Shown one piece after another: positions 39,410-50,466 of a stretch of 64,000 nt of DNA; positions within the stretch are counted from its first letter, which is position 1, and each line of letters opens with the position of its first letter. Source of the DNA: a bacterium (lineage in GTDB: Bacteria > UBP4 > UBA4092 > JAOAEQ01); the NCBI GenBank assembly GCA_026416715.1, contig JAOAEQ010000021.1:5448-69447 (forward strand), in the 5' to 3' direction. Position numbers and translations under genes: made by a program. The notes under the pieces were generated by a model, which was not told the origin of the DNA, searched no databases, and saw only the letters and a program-made list of their open reading frames with translations.

Positions 39410-39867
39410 CGGTTTCCTAACGATATTTGCTCGACTGATTTCCTTTGAATCAGCGTTAACAGTTCCCGGTTCACCCGTGGAAACATGGTTAATTCCGGTA
39501 TTTTTTCTATCGGAATAAATGCGGCATCAATTAAAACCCCATCGGGTTGGACGTTTAACGTCCCACCAATAATTGTACCCCAAAAAAATAAATTGAGTAC
39601 ATGCCGATGTTTATCTGGGGGAATAGATTCGTTAATAAATGCTAAATCTCCAAGTTCGATTTCGAATCCAGTTTCTTCTCGCAGTTCCCGTTTCGCACAG
39701 GATTCAATCGTTTCACCAAATTCGAGTCCACCACCGGGTAACAACCAATATTCTTTCCCATACTTGCAATGCTTCACGAAAAGAAGAGTACCATTTTGAA
39801 TGAGAATTACCGCTACGCGAATCCGAATTGATGGTTGCATAATTTTTCGCTGTGACGCTACAGACAA
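39400..39867 (-). CDS. Nudix hydrolase
   Basis: A 155-residue hydrolase of nucleoside-diphosphate-linked compounds. The Nudix box G-x5-E-x7-REUxEExGU is clear: GGGLEFGETIESCAKRELRE followed by ETGFE (about 46-70). An N-terminal strand (RIRVAVILIQNGTLLFVKH) and a late strand complete the fold. The substrate cannot be read. Its 3' end overlaps pgsA by ten bases, so translation may be coupled. Confidence 0.88.
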   Translation of the reverse strand: MSVASQRKIMQPSIRIRVAVILIQNGTLLFVKHCKYGKEYWLLPGGGLEFGETIESCAKRELREETGFEIELGDLAFINESIPPDKHRHVLNLFFWGTIIGGTLNVQPDGVLIDAAFIPIEKIPELTMFPRVNRELLTLIQRKSVEQISLGNRWD

Positions 39868-39947
39868 TATAAGTTAATGCAAAATATTCCAGTAACAATA
39901 TTCAACGTAACATGAGGATAAATATTGCATATGGAACGCTATACGAC

Positions 39948-41273
39948 CTAGAGTCTCTCTATAGTTCGATGGGAGTCTCGTATAAACTCTCGAAATCTAT
40001 GTTTATCTTCCGCTAAAATCCGTGCGGTGACTTGGATATGTTTCGCGAGATACTTGATAGTTTCCACTTGCCCAATATGGTACAGATTCGCTATCACATC
40101 CGCGCGATAATGCGGAATATTCAACCGAATTTCCAGCCATCGGCTTTCAAAAAATTGCATAATCGCATTGAATAACTCAATAAACCCGCGATGTTCTAAC
40201 GCTGAAATAACCACGCTATTCGCTACTTTATGTTTCAGTCGTTCTGCAGTCTCGATAGGGTTAACAAAGGTATCGCTTTTATTCCAAACCGTGATTATCG
40301 GTTTATCCGCTATCCCAATTTCTTTTAATACTTTTTCCACTGCCGCTATCTGGTCTTCTTTATAGGGATGGCTAGCGTCAACGATATGTAATAATAAATC
40401 AGCGTGGCGGACTTCTTCCAGCGTTGCACGAAACGCAGCTACTAAATCATGCGGTAATTTCCGAATAAACCCAACGGTATCGGACAGCAGGATATACTCT
40501 CCGTTCGGTAATTTAATACGACGTGTGGTCGGGTCAAGCGTTGCAAATAATTTATCTTGCACTAAAACAGTTTCATCGGTGAGTGCGTTAAACAATGTAG
40601 ATTTGCCAGCATTGGTATATCCAACTAACGCTACCAGCGGGATATGACTGGATACACGTCGCATCCGCTGCTGTTTCCGATATATCGCAATTTTATCTAT
40701 TGCTTGTTCGAGATACCGAATCCGGTCACGAATCCGTCTACGGTCGGTTTCAAGCTTGGTTTCTCCCGGACCACGGGTCCCAATTCCACCGCCTAACCGT
40801 GACATTAACACTCCGCGACCGGTTAAGCGTGGTAACCGATAATGTAATTGCGCTAATTCGACTTGGAGTTTCCCTTCTTTCGTTTTTGCCCGTTGGGCAA
40901 AAATATCAAGAATCAACTCGGTTCGGTCAACAATTTTAACCTGACAGATTTCCTCTAAATTCCGCTGCTGAGCTGGGGTTAAGTCATCATCGAAAATGAC
41001 CAGATTCGCATTGCGTGCAATAACTAATTCCGCTATCCTTTCCGCAGTTCCTTTTCCAATGAACAAACTCGGGTTAATCCGCGTTTGCTTGTGGATAACG
41101 GTTTCTAAACACTCTGCACCAGCACTTAACGCAAGAAGCTGGAGTTCATCTACCGACTCTTCTACTTGCCATAACGCATTCGGTGGATGAACTACACCAA
41201 CTAAAATGGCTTTTTCTACTGTAGGTTGTGTGGTAAGTAACGATTTATGCTTACGAATAGTTACTGAATAAAT
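39948..41273 (-). CDS. hflX: GTPase HflX, start codon not evident
   Basis: A ribosome-associated GTPase that rescues stalled or heat-damaged ribosomes. The G domain has GYTNAGKSTLFNAL (P-loop), DTVGFIRKLPHDLV (G3) and WNKSD (G4), with the HflX-specific GGGIGTRGPGETKLETDRR before it. Homology clearly continues upstream of TTG 41066 in frame: VEKAILVGVVHPPNALWQ (first codon at 41219) is the normal HflX N-terminus. Between 41067 and the in-frame stop at 41274-41276 there is no ATG, GTG or TTG; ATT codons at 41273 and 41258 are the only candidates of the rare type. The interval given is the whole open frame. miaA-hfq-hflX is a widespread gene order. Confidence 0.85.
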   Translation of the reverse strand: MYSVTIRKHKSLLTTQPTVEKAILVGVVHPPNALWQVEESVDELQLLALSAGAECLETVIHKQTRINPSLFIGKGTAERIAELVIARNANLVIFDDDLTPAQQRNLEEICQVKIVDRTELILDIFAQRAKTKEGKLQVELAQLHYRLPRLTGRGVLMSRLGGGIGTRGPGETKLETDRRRIRDRIRYLEQAIDKIAIYRKQQRMRRVSSHIPLVALVGYTNAGKSTLFNALTDETVLVQDKLFATLDPTTRRIKLPNGEYILLSDTVGFIRKLPHDLVAAFRATLEEVRHADLLLHIVDASHPYKEDQIAAVEKVLKEIGIADKPIITVWNKSDTFVNPIETAERLKHKVANSVVISALEHRGFIELFNAIMQFFESRWLEIRLNIPHYRADVIANLYHIGQVETIKYLAKHIQVTARILAEDKHRFREFIRDSHRTIERL

Positions 41274-41329
41274 TTAGATCGCAGACTTTAGAAATGCAAC
41301 ATATCTAAAATCTGGAATCTAAATTCTGA

Positions 41330-41641
41330 TTATTTTTGTCCTTCCATGGCCTTTTTAAATTCCTGAATTTTTTCAGGAGTAATTTCATCGGGTTTTGCGG
41401 ATTGACCTTGTGCGTTGAGCGGTCTCCTATCTAACGGCTTATCCGGGAAAACTGTTGCAATCGCATGTTTATAAATTAAATGCTGAATTTTACCAACATC
41501 AAGGATAACCGTGAAATTATCGAATCCGTTAACCTTGCCTTTCAGTTGTGAACCATCAGTTAATATAATGGTTACCGAAGCATTCTGTCGACGTGCTGCA
41601 TTTAAAAAACTATCCTGCAAATTCATACTAACTTTTGACAT
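41330..41641 (-). CDS. hfq: RNA chaperone Hfq
   Basis: A hexameric Sm-like protein that helps small RNAs pair with mRNAs. 103 residues. Sm1 has [20 protein letters not shown] and [18 protein letters not shown]; Sm2 has the diagnostic YKHAIATV (about 57-64). The C-terminal tail of about 35 residues is polar. The ATG has AGGAGG about 14 bases upstream, slightly far, with ATG 41626 (MNLQDS) as an alternative. It lies between miaA and hflX. Confidence 0.96.
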   Translation of the reverse strand: MSKVSMNLQDSFLNAARRQNASVTIILTDGSQLKGKVNGFDNFTVILDVGKIQHLIYKHAIATVFPDKPLDRRPLNAQGQSAKPDEITPEKIQEFKKAMEGQK

Positions 41642-41740
41642 AACCTATAGACTTTCCTCCTACTACATTCGATTCGGTTAAAAATTTTACCCTATATTAC
41701 TAAAATAGTATACCATCATAAACCGATTCACTCTATTTTT

Positions 41741-42682
41741 TCAAGCGATAAATTGATTTTTTGTTATAGTTATGATTTTATTGATAATATTCTTCTTTTC
41801 TTCGACGTCAATTACAAACCAGTTGATTCTCGGATTTGCTCGAAACCAAGTCATCTGGCGTTTCGCATAATGTCGGGTATCGCGCTGGATTAATGTAATC
41901 ATTTGCTCATAATGTATTTTCTTATCGAGAAAAGCGTTGATTTGGCGATATCCTAATCCTTGCATTGAAAGAAGTTGCGGTGAATATCCTTGCGCTCGAA
42001 GCCATTGAACTTCTTCCACCCACCCTTGATTTATCATTTTATCAATTCGCTGATGAATCCGTTCATATAATCTTCGCATCTCCATGGTTAACCCGAAATA
42101 AAGTGGAATAAATCGTGTTCCCTGCTGTCGCTGTTCCTGTTGGAATTGACTTATCGGAATTCGAAAATAATGATAGACTTCTAACGCACGAAGGATTCGT
42201 CTGCGGTCGTTCGGATGGATACGATCAGCGGCAAGTTCATCAACCGCACGGAGTTCTGCATGTAATTCAGTATTGCTTTTCTTTTCTTTATCTACTCTAA
42301 ATTGTTTTCTCCACGATTCTGATATTTTCGGTTGCGCGAAAATGCCGTCGATTAACGCTCGAATATATAACCCAGTCCCGCCAACGACCAGCGGAATTTT
42401 CTGGCAATTATATAAATTTTCAGCAATCTGTGTTGCTTGTTGGCTATATATCGCAGCGTTATATGGTTCATCAGGATTAACTAAATCTATCATATAATGC
42501 TTAACTAACCGCTGTTGTTCCAAAGTTGGTTTCGCCGTCCCGATATTTAGATAACGATATACCTGCATCGAATCGGCAGAGATGATTTCGGTTTCCAGAG
42601 CTTGTGCAATTTCGATACCGATATCAGTTTTACCCACAGCGGTCGGTCCGACTAAAACTAATATTGGAATTTTATTATGCAT
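41741..42682 (-). CDS. miaA: tRNA dimethylallyltransferase
   Basis: Adds a dimethylallyl group to A37 of tRNAs that read codons starting with U. 313 residues. P-loop VGPTAVGKTDIGIEIA, SADSMQVYRYLNIGTAKPT, VGGTGLYIRALIDG and the later RRILRALEVY and RQMTWFR segments are all present. It starts two bases after the first GT-C-like gene's stop on the upstream side and precedes hfq by 99 bases. Confidence 0.96.
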   Translation of the reverse strand: MHNKIPILVLVGPTAVGKTDIGIEIAQALETEIISADSMQVYRYLNIGTAKPTLEQQRLVKHYMIDLVNPDEPYNAAIYSQQATQIAENLYNCQKIPLVVGGTGLYIRALIDGIFAQPKISESWRKQFRVDKEKKSNTELHAELRAVDELAADRIHPNDRRRILRALEVYHYFRIPISQFQQEQRQQGTRFIPLYFGLTMEMRRLYERIHQRIDKMINQGWVEEVQWLRAQGYSPQLLSMQGLGYRQINAFLDKKIHYEQMITLIQRDTRHYAKRQMTWFRANPRINWFVIDVEEKKNIINKIITITKNQFIA

Positions 42683-42684
42683 GA

Positions 42685-44016
42685 TTATGAAGAGAATATG
42701 AGCCGAATAATCTCGTTGAATTTCGTCGGGACAACAAATATTTGGTTATAGATAACAGTTAAAAATGGCGTTGTCCCGTCGCGGTCAATTAATCCTAACG
42801 TATATTGGGCAATGAGCAATAGATTCCAGATAATCAACACTGCACTGCCCAAATATATCAATGTAAATGGAATTTTGTTATTTATCTTTTCGAGAAAAGC
42901 GATTAACCCTAAAACGAAAAAAGCAGCGCTACTTAAAAACATCCGATGCCCGAATGAATGTGCTCCCCAATATTCGTGCCAAGAACTGATTAGATAAAGT
43001 TGGACGATAAATAGTCCCACGAGTAATCCGGTGAACCATTTATCTTTTTGATATAACCAAACGGTTCCAACAAGACTGAATAAAATTATCGGATGCCAAG
43101 TGATGAGCCCGTGCCTACCAGAAAAGAGAACCGCTAGCAGATGCGGTTGCAATAGATTGGTTCCGGAAATAATCTGATGCGATTCCGGTCCGCTAAAATA
43201 GGAACCGAAAATAGACTTCCATACCAATAACTGAGGCAGGAAAATAATGAAGAATGGCAGCCCAAAACTGAGTGCATTCTGCAGGATACTTCTCAGTTTA
43301 ATTTCTTTCCTTCGCTGCAATACATAATCCACCCAAGGAATCACCACAAATAGTGCATCCTGAAATCGAACCAAAGTCATTATACTTCCTATCACTCCAA
43401 GAAGACACCATTTTTGAAAGGATTCTCTTCCCCGCATAGTATACCAGAGGTAGAGAAACAGGGATACCGCAAATACTGAATTAGCATGCGCCATTGCCGG
43501 CTGAAGATACATATAGTAAACTAACGGAGAAGCTAACCAGAATAATAGAATGGCTACTTTGATAACTTTTTCATTGGCAAAGATATTCTTAGCTAGCTGA
43601 TATATCAAGAGAAGTCCGAAGAATGCATAGAGTGACGAACCGAAACATATCGCAAATATATACGGCATCGAATATCCATCCATCGGCATTAATGAACCAA
43701 ATAGATGCGCAACCCAAATCCCGAAATGAGCCAGCAGAAAAAATGGGAGCCATAAAATAGCTGACCCAATGGGTAAGCCATTCACCGGTTTACCAGTAAC
43801 CGAACTATATCCGACAATAAGATAAGAATCTTTATAATGCGCGAACTCGTTTGTAAAATCGAAATCTCGGTCAATCATTGCTGACCGGAGATATACATAA
43901 TATCCAATTTCATCGTTCCCAGAAATTCGCGGATGAAAAATGAATAGAAAGAGAACAAGATAAACAACAAGAAATATCACGAACGGACTTTTTATATGAC
44001 TACTTTTATTCGACAT
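42685..44016 (-). CDS. Multi-pass membrane protein, probable GT-C glycosyltransferase
   Basis: A 443-residue integral membrane protein with about ten helices. The first extracytoplasmic loop holds ISGNDEIGYYVYLRSAMIDR with acidic residues, the usual place for the catalytic Asp/Glu in GT-C enzymes (ArnT/PMT/GT39 type). It is followed by FTNEFAHYKD and NGLPIGSAILWLP. Such enzymes use polyprenyl-phosphate sugars. The donor and acceptor are unknown. It is spaced by two bases from both neighbours, so it is in the pepP-to-hflX operon. Confidence 0.65.
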   Translation of the reverse strand: MSNKSSHIKSPFVIFLVVYLVLFLFIFHPRISGNDEIGYYVYLRSAMIDRDFDFTNEFAHYKDSYLIVGYSSVTGKPVNGLPIGSAILWLPFFLLAHFGIWVAHLFGSLMPMDGYSMPYIFAICFGSSLYAFFGLLLIYQLAKNIFANEKVIKVAILLFWLASPLVYYMYLQPAMAHANSVFAVSLFLYLWYTMRGRESFQKWCLLGVIGSIMTLVRFQDALFVVIPWVDYVLQRRKEIKLRSILQNALSFGLPFFIIFLPQLLVWKSIFGSYFSGPESHQIISGTNLLQPHLLAVLFSGRHGLITWHPIILFSLVGTVWLYQKDKWFTGLLVGLFIVQLYLISSWHEYWGAHSFGHRMFLSSAAFFVLGLIAFLEKINNKIPFTLIYLGSAVLIIWNLLLIAQYTLGLIDRDGTTPFLTVIYNQIFVVPTKFNEIIRLIFSS

Positions 44017-44018
44017 AC

Positions 44019-45191
44019 TTAACGACTAATTAAATACGGATGTTGTGGCAATAGAAATACCCGCAATATTCCGAGTAACGTTAAGAACCACGCGAAATAA
44101 AGTAATATTCGCCAAGATAGATTTTTATTATCCTGACTATACCCAAGGATTATTAAGGGAAATACACCGGCTAAAACCCGTGCTGGTGATGTGAGGGTAT
44201 GTCGCCAGATTATCGAGTGACTTAGACATAGCCCAAAAATAACATGCACTAAGAGGAACCACGAAATGATATCTTTTTTTTTGCTAAATTGATATCCACT
44301 AACGATTAAACCCAGAACAACAAACGCTATCATCCAGATAACATTCGTTTTTCTAAACCAGTCATGAATACCAGAATATTCTTGATGTAACAAAAAAATG
44401 ATCTGCTGAATTATCCCGATAAATGGCAATCCGAACGCACCGGTTGAGCTGAGAATCGGGATTACCCCAAATTGTCTCCAGAGAACTAATTGCCATACAA
44501 CCCAAGGAATAATGCTAACTAATATATATCCCGTTTTATTCCATTCTTTTTTATACATGAAGTAGCCGAGTGATGCGCCGATAAAAAGCAGGGCATTTTC
44601 CATCGTTAAGAGAGAGAGCGCAAAGAATATACTGGTTAACCGAACGTTATCCCGTTTTAAATAATAGAGCCCAACTACGATTAACGTTATTGCTACCGGC
44701 GTGCCTAAATCGTAGAGTGTCCCGATAATAAACCCTACATTAAGGCCATACAGAATAACCAGATATTGCAATTTCGGATTATCAATAAACCTGCGGAGAA
44801 AATACATCCCGACAACTATACTCATTAGATTAACCAAAATAAACGAAATCGGGATGAATCGAGCGTTTCCGAATGCAACAAGTTTAACCAACACGGGATA
44901 TAGAATTCGCTGATATCGAAACGCATCGTTAAATTTTCCGTTAAAAAATAAATCTTGAATAATATAATAGTTATATTGACCGTCGTAGCCGTCCCCATGA
45001 AAAATCACAGTTCCCGGAGGTACGAAGTCCGAGCGATAATTGGTATCCTGTTCGTCAATTTTTATCAAACTGGATAGATTGAACTGATATGGTTGTATAT
45101 AGACAAGAATTAAAATGAAATAAACCAAGAAGACTATGAGAAGGTGAATCACAAACGATGATGTAACTTTGTTGAATAATTCGTTTTGCAT
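44019..45191 (-). CDS. Multi-pass membrane protein, GT-C-like
   Basis: A 390-residue integral membrane protein with about nine helices. The first outside loop has FHGDGYDGQYNYYIIQD and AFRYQRILYPVL, a pattern seen in uncharacterised GT-C-like proteins, where the Asp residues would be catalytic. It overlaps the pepP-type gene by one base and is two bases from the next GT-C-like gene, so the two are probably made together. Function unknown; polyprenyl-linked glycosyl transfer is an inference. Confidence 0.55.
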   Translation of the reverse strand: MQNELFNKVTSSFVIHLLIVFLVYFILILVYIQPYQFNLSSLIKIDEQDTNYRSDFVPPGTVIFHGDGYDGQYNYYIIQDLFFNGKFNDAFRYQRILYPVLVKLVAFGNARFIPISFILVNLMSIVVGMYFLRRFIDNPKLQYLVILYGLNVGFIIGTLYDLGTPVAITLIVVGLYYLKRDNVRLTSIFFALSLLTMENALLFIGASLGYFMYKKEWNKTGYILVSIIPWVVWQLVLWRQFGVIPILSSTGAFGLPFIGIIQQIIFLLHQEYSGIHDWFRKTNVIWMIAFVVLGLIVSGYQFSKKKDIISWFLLVHVIFGLCLSHSIIWRHTLTSPARVLAGVFPLIILGYSQDNKNLSWRILLYFAWFLTLLGILRVFLLPQHPYLISR

Positions 45192-46270
45192 TAGTTAGGT
45201 AAGCTGATTAATTCTTTTGGGTAATGGGTTAGCAATGTATATCCTTTATCGGTTACAACGACTAAATCTTCTATCCGCACCCCGCCCCAATTTGGTATGT
45301 ATATTCCCGGTTCTATCGTTATAACCATTCCTGGCGCTAGTTTCGTTTGATTCAGTTTGTTCAATCGAGGCGATTCATGAATCTCACGCCCGACACCGTG
45401 TCCGAGCCCGTGACCGAAATATTTCCCATATCCAGCTTGTTCAATAACGGTTCTCGCGATCGAATCCAGCCGATTACATTGCAATTGCGGGCAAACCGCA
45501 TTCAATGCGGTTTCCTGAGCTTTAAGCACTACCTCATAGATTTCTTTTTGTTTGATTGTCGGCTTACCGATACAGAAGGTTCGGGTACAATCGGAACAAT
45601 ACCCTTGATAGACGACACCGAAATCTATGGTTACGAATTCACCGTTGCGAAGTTTCTTATCGGAAGCAACACCATGCGGTAATGCTGACCGTTTCCCAGA
45701 AGCAACGATAAGTTCAAACGCTACCTTATCTGCGCCGAGTTTTCTCGCTTCCCATTCAAACCGCATTGCAATTTCTTTTTCGGTTGTGCCAATTCGAATC
45801 AACGGTATAACGTTGCGAAACGCCTGTTCTGCAATATTCGCACTGGTCTCAATTAACCTTAATTCGTGTTCGTCTTTAATTTCACGAAGTGATTCGACGA
45901 TTCGCTGAGTAGGAATCAAGCGAACTGTTCTGATATTTTTCATCAGCTTCTGGTGGGTAGCAACAGTGAAATGTTCCGCTTCGAACCCTACCCGCAACCA
46001 TCGGTTTTGTTGGATCAACTGAGCACAGGTTTCTAACGCAGTCTCGCCCGATTTTATTTCAACAATTTGAAATCCGCTTATCTCTTGTTTCGCTTGTTCG
46101 ATATATCTGAAATCGGTGATAAAATATGCTCTTCTCAATCCAATAAGGAGCGTCGCTTCTGTTCCAGTAAATCCGGATATATAATTTCGATTAATCGGAT
46201 TTGAGATAATTATAGCCGTGATTTTCTTTTTTTGCAGAATTTCTCTTACTTTACTTAATCGAAGGTTCAT
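45191..46270 (-). CDS. Xaa-Pro aminopeptidase family (PepP/PepQ type)
   Basis: A 359-residue M24 metallopeptidase with a creatinase N-terminal domain (about 1-130) and a pita-bread catalytic domain. Metal ligands: Asp in [20 protein letters not shown], His in [15 protein letters not shown] and Glu in [17 protein letters not shown]. Likely cleaves peptides at Xaa-Pro. It is the first gene after a terminator and overlaps the next gene by one base. Confidence 0.92.
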   Translation of the reverse strand: MNLRLSKVREILQKKKITAIIISNPINRNYISGFTGTEATLLIGLRRAYFITDFRYIEQAKQEISGFQIVEIKSGETALETCAQLIQQNRWLRVGFEAEHFTVATHQKLMKNIRTVRLIPTQRIVESLREIKDEHELRLIETSANIAEQAFRNVIPLIRIGTTEKEIAMRFEWEARKLGADKVAFELIVASGKRSALPHGVASDKKLRNGEFVTIDFGVVYQGYCSDCTRTFCIGKPTIKQKEIYEVVLKAQETALNAVCPQLQCNRLDSIARTVIEQAGYGKYFGHGLGHGVGREIHESPRLNKLNQTKLAPGMVITIEPGIYIPNWGGVRIEDLVVVTDKGYTLLTHYPKELISLPN

Positions 46271-46302
46271 ATCATGGTTATACTATTTTAGTATAATAGC
46301 CC

Positions 46303-46340
46303 TAAATAAAAAAGCCTACTTATCTACATAAGTAGGCTTG
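46303..46340 (-). terminator. Rho-independent terminator after ahcY
   Basis: On the minus strand arms AAGCCTACTTAT and ATAAGTAGGCTT with a four-base loop are followed by TTTTTTATTTA. It lies just past the ahcY stop and ends the metK-ahcY unit. Confidence 0.9.
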
Positions 46341-46403
46341 GATAGTAACATTAGGTTTTAGGAAGTTAAATTGCACTCCTCAAGATACTCCGAATTGATT
46401 GGA

Positions 46404-47687
<1,284 letters not shown>

Positions 47688-47750
47688 TTAAATAATTACC
47701 GCAGAGAACGCTGAGTTCGCAGAGAAAAAAATTGGTTTAGAGTATACCTA

Positions 47751-47857
47751 AAAAGAATCTCGGCGGTCTCCGCGCTCTCTGCGGCATCGAAATTGCTTCT
47801 TGTTAATCCCGTTAGGGATGATTGATTCTAGCCCAGCTATGTATAGGTATAGCTGGT
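47751..47857 (+). repeat. Intergenic repeat module 1, copy A
   Basis: Contains TCTCGGCGG...CTCTGCGG, then TTGCTTCTTGTTAATCCC, GTTAGGGATGATTGATTCTA and a GCCCAGCTA...TAGCTGG palindrome. It matches copy B (55692-55788, reverse strand) and copy C (63866-63973). Confidence 0.85.
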
Positions 47858-47881
47858 TCGCTATGCACCATAATATCCGCT

Positions 47882-47905
47882 AGTCCTGTCAGGGACGTCT
47901 GAATG
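47882..47905. repeat. Intergenic repeat module 3, copy A
   Basis: AGTCCTGTCAGGGACG then TCTGAATG; the counterpart at 55936-55959 reads AGTCCCGCTCGGGACG then GCTGAATG. Each is a small hairpin. Confidence 0.75.
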
Positions 47906-47948
47906 GTCTGCAGCGCCGCTGGGTTTTAACCCAGAATGAAACCAATGA

Positions 47949-48027
47949 CGGGTTCTGGGCTGAAGCCCGATAAACCGGTCTACCATCTCTCCCCAACCTG
48001 AAGGTCGGGGCGAGTCATTCGGGACTA
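47949..48027 (+). repeat. Intergenic repeat module 2, copy A
   Basis: Runs from CGGGTTCTGGGCTGAAGCCCG to a CCCCAACCTGAAGGTCGGGG hairpin and CATTCGGGACTA. The reverse-strand counterpart is 55501-55587. Confidence 0.85.
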
Positions 48028-48086
48028 CCACATTTTTCCGATAATTATTTTATTTCTGCAAAAATAACGCGCCCTGCGGTATCTGG

Positions 48087-49235
48087 TTACAATGCTTTCT
48101 TTAATTCTTTAACTTTATCCGTTGCTTCCCAAGTGAACTCCGGTTCTGTTCGTCCGAAATGACCATACACAGCGGTTTTCTTATATATCGGACGACGCAG
48201 TTTGAGATGTTCAATAATTCCGGCAGGAGTGAAATCAAAATTATCCCGAAGCAGTTTTACAAGTTTCTCATTTGAAACCTTGCCAGTCCCTTTTGTATCA
48301 ACACTAATGGAAACGGGTTCCGGCACTCCAATACAATATGCGAGTTGGATAATACATTCATCAGCTAATCCAGCCGCAACAATATTTTTCGCTGCATATC
48401 GCGCAATGTATGCACCACTCCGGTCAACTTTCGTCGGGTCTTTACCGGAGAAACAGCCGCCGCCATGTGGAGCAACACCGCCATAGGTATCAACGATAAT
48501 TTTCCGGCCGGTAACCCCGGTATCCGCATGGGGTCCGCCAACTTCGAACTTGCCAGTTGCATTAATATGATAGATGGTCTTTTTATCCAACAATTCTTCA
48601 GGAATAACTTTCTTTATTACCTCTTCAATTATCTCTTCTCGTAATTCTTCCTGTCGAACTTCTCCATGTTGCGCTGCAATGACTACGGTATGTACGCGAA
48701 TCGGTTTCTTATCAACATATTCAACGGTTACCTGCGATTTCCCATCCGGGCGAAGATAGGGTAAGGTTCCATCTTTCCGGACTTCCGCTAACCGTTTACA
48801 CAGTTTATGCGCAAGCATTATCGGCATCGGCATTAATTCCGGAGTTTCTCTGCAGGCATACCCGAACATCATCCCTTGATCTCCTGCTCCTTTGACTTCA
48901 TATACGACACCTCGAGCGATATCCGGTGATTGTTCTTGAATCGCCGTTATCACTCCGCAGGTCTCATAATCAAATCCATAGGTTGCATCGGTATATCCGA
49001 TTGCGCGAACAGTTCCACGCACGAGTTTCGGAATATCTACATAACAACTCGTGGTTATTTCACCAGCAACGATAACCAATCCGGTGGTTACCATCGTTTC
49101 ACAGGCAACTCGACCATTCGGGTCTTTCTTATAAATTTCATCTAAAATTGCATCCGAAACCTGATCACAGATTTTATCCGGATGGCCTTCAGTAACTGAT
49201 TCTGACGTAAATAGATAACTTTTACTCATACTCAT
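48087..49235 (-). CDS. metK: S-adenosylmethionine synthetase
   Basis: Makes SAM from methionine and ATP. 382 residues, full length. Signatures: [21 protein letters not shown] near the start is cut here to its first part; [12 protein letters not shown] and [19 protein letters not shown] are the two family motifs. A consensus promoter (TTGACA, 17 bases, TACAAT) and ribosome sites AAAGGAG and GAGG precede the ATG. No SAM riboswitch was recognised in the leader. ahcY lies downstream on the same strand. Confidence 0.97.
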   Translation of the reverse strand: MSMSKSYLFTSESVTEGHPDKICDQVSDAILDEIYKKDPNGRVACETMVTTGLVIVAGEITTSCYVDIPKLVRGTVRAIGYTDATYGFDYETCGVITAIQEQSPDIARGVVYEVKGAGDQGMMFGYACRETPELMPMPIMLAHKLCKRLAEVRKDGTLPYLRPDGKSQVTVEYVDKKPIRVHTVVIAAQHGEVRQEELREEIIEEVIKKVIPEELLDKKTIYHINATGKFEVGGPHADTGVTGRKIIVDTYGGVAPHGGGCFSGKDPTKVDRSGAYIARYAAKNIVAAGLADECIIQLAYCIGVPEPVSISVDTKGTGKVSNEKLVKLLRDNFDFTPAGIIEHLKLRRPIYKKTAVYGHFGRTEPEFTWEATDKVKELKKAL

Positions 49236-49303
49236 ATAACCTCTTCTCCTTTATTTCAAAACATTTGAAAATGTTGCCCTTTTGTTCCTCTTATAAACCA
49301 TAC

Positions 49304-49332
49304 ATTGTACCAAAGTATCATAATTCTGTCAA
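49304..49332 (-). promoter_or_regulatory. Strong promoter of metK
   Basis: On the minus strand TTGACA (49327-49332) and TACAAT (49304-49309) are separated by exactly 17 bases, with TTTGG before the -10. The leader is about 60 bases. Confidence 0.8.
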
Positions 49333-49400
49333 ACGAATTAAACTATTCTTATCCAAGTTCGATTCAATGTTAATATGATTTCAACCCTGAAGTAACCCTG

Positions 49401-49440
49401 GAGTGACTACGAACGAGATGATATCTCGTTCGTAGCAACT
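49401..49440 (-). terminator. Hairpin downstream of the GHMP kinase gene
   Basis: Arms CTACGAACGAGAT and ATCTCGTTCGTAG (13 pairs) around GAT, extended by a partial GAGT/ACTC match. It begins 19 bases past the stop at 49459 and has no T-run. Confidence 0.6.
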
Positions 49441-49458
49441 CCACGAAAATTCCACGGT

Positions 49459-50448
49459 CTATTCCTTACGAGCAGATTCCAAACGAACCCCTGGTTCAAT
49501 TGAAGGCCTCAATATAGTTTTTATCCCGATAGACTGAAAAACTGGAATCAAATTTTCTGGTTGCGGATGTAAAGCAATAATCGTTCCACCTTTGCCAGCA
49601 CCAGCTAACTTAGCACCATAGGCTCCGTTCTCTAACGCTAATGTTATTACCCGTTCATTTTGTTCTCCAGAACCACCGAGGGTTCGTTGAATTTGATGAT
49701 TTTCATTCATGAGTTTACCTACGGTAATCCAATCCTGATTTAATAGTGGTTCTTTCGCTAATCGCGCTAATTCTGCAATTCGGTTATATCCATCAACCAC
49801 TTCTTTATCTCCTTCTAACCATCGTTCGCGAATCGGTTTGTGAACTGTACCAGAAATTCGTTGAACGCCAGTATGCGCTAAAATAAAAGGTAAGTTGAAT
49901 GGGACATTTAACGGTTGGATATTTGCAAACGGTTCGTTCCCGATGCCACGATAATATTCTTTCCCACGAAATTCTATATAATTTAAACCACCAAATACGG
50001 TCATATATGCATCCTGATATCCGCACATAATATTGAGTACTGCATACTCTATCTGTCGAATTTTTTCTGCAATCAGGAATCGGTCTTCTTGGAGTCCGAG
50101 AAAAGCTAATACTGCGGAATAGATACTTGCCATTAACGCCGTCGAACCCGCTAGTCCTGCTCGCATTGGAATCTCAGTCCAATATTCAATCCGACATTTT
50201 AGGGTCGTCCAATTCTGCGCAACCAGAATGGCTTTTGCAATATCAAATTCATCGTTAGCGAACTCTAAATCCGCATCGGTTCTGATATATATGGTTTTTC
50301 CATTAGTCGTTAGGATTAATCCATCAGCAGATGCAACTGAAGCAAACGCGCGTTCTCGCGTAGAACACGAGATTACCGCTCCACCATACATATCACTGGG
50401 ATTACCAATTATCCCAGCTCGTCCGGGAGCAGAATAAATTCGTTTCAT
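49459..50448 (-). CDS. GHMP-family small-molecule kinase
   Basis: A 329-residue kinase of the galactokinase/homoserine/mevalonate/phosphomevalonate family. Motif 1 is PGRAGIIGNPSDMYGGAVIS, motif 2 MRAGLAGSTALMASIY and motif 3 KLAGAGKGGTIIAL. The exact substrate (a sugar or sugar acid is likely) is not evident. ATG 50448 (MKRIYSAPGRAG) is preferred over TTG 50460. It follows bshA by only a few bases, so the two may be co-translated. Other genomes often have a sugar kinase beside glycosyltransferases, but I know of no required kinase in bacillithiol synthesis. Confidence 0.85.
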   Translation of the reverse strand: MKRIYSAPGRAGIIGNPSDMYGGAVISCSTRERAFASVASADGLILTTNGKTIYIRTDADLEFANDEFDIAKAILVAQNWTTLKCRIEYWTEIPMRAGLAGSTALMASIYSAVLAFLGLQEDRFLIAEKIRQIEYAVLNIMCGYQDAYMTVFGGLNYIEFRGKEYYRGIGNEPFANIQPLNVPFNLPFILAHTGVQRISGTVHKPIRERWLEGDKEVVDGYNRIAELARLAKEPLLNQDWITVGKLMNENHQIQRTLGGSGEQNERVITLALENGAYGAKLAGAGKGGTIIALHPQPENLIPVFQSIGIKTILRPSIEPGVRLESARKE

Positions 50449-50466
50449 ATCATCATCCAACGTTCA

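Noticed and set aside
49236-49458. Possible SAM riboswitch upstream of metK
   Set aside because: The leader after the promoter is only about 60 bases and shows no multi-branched riboswitch fold that I can recognise.
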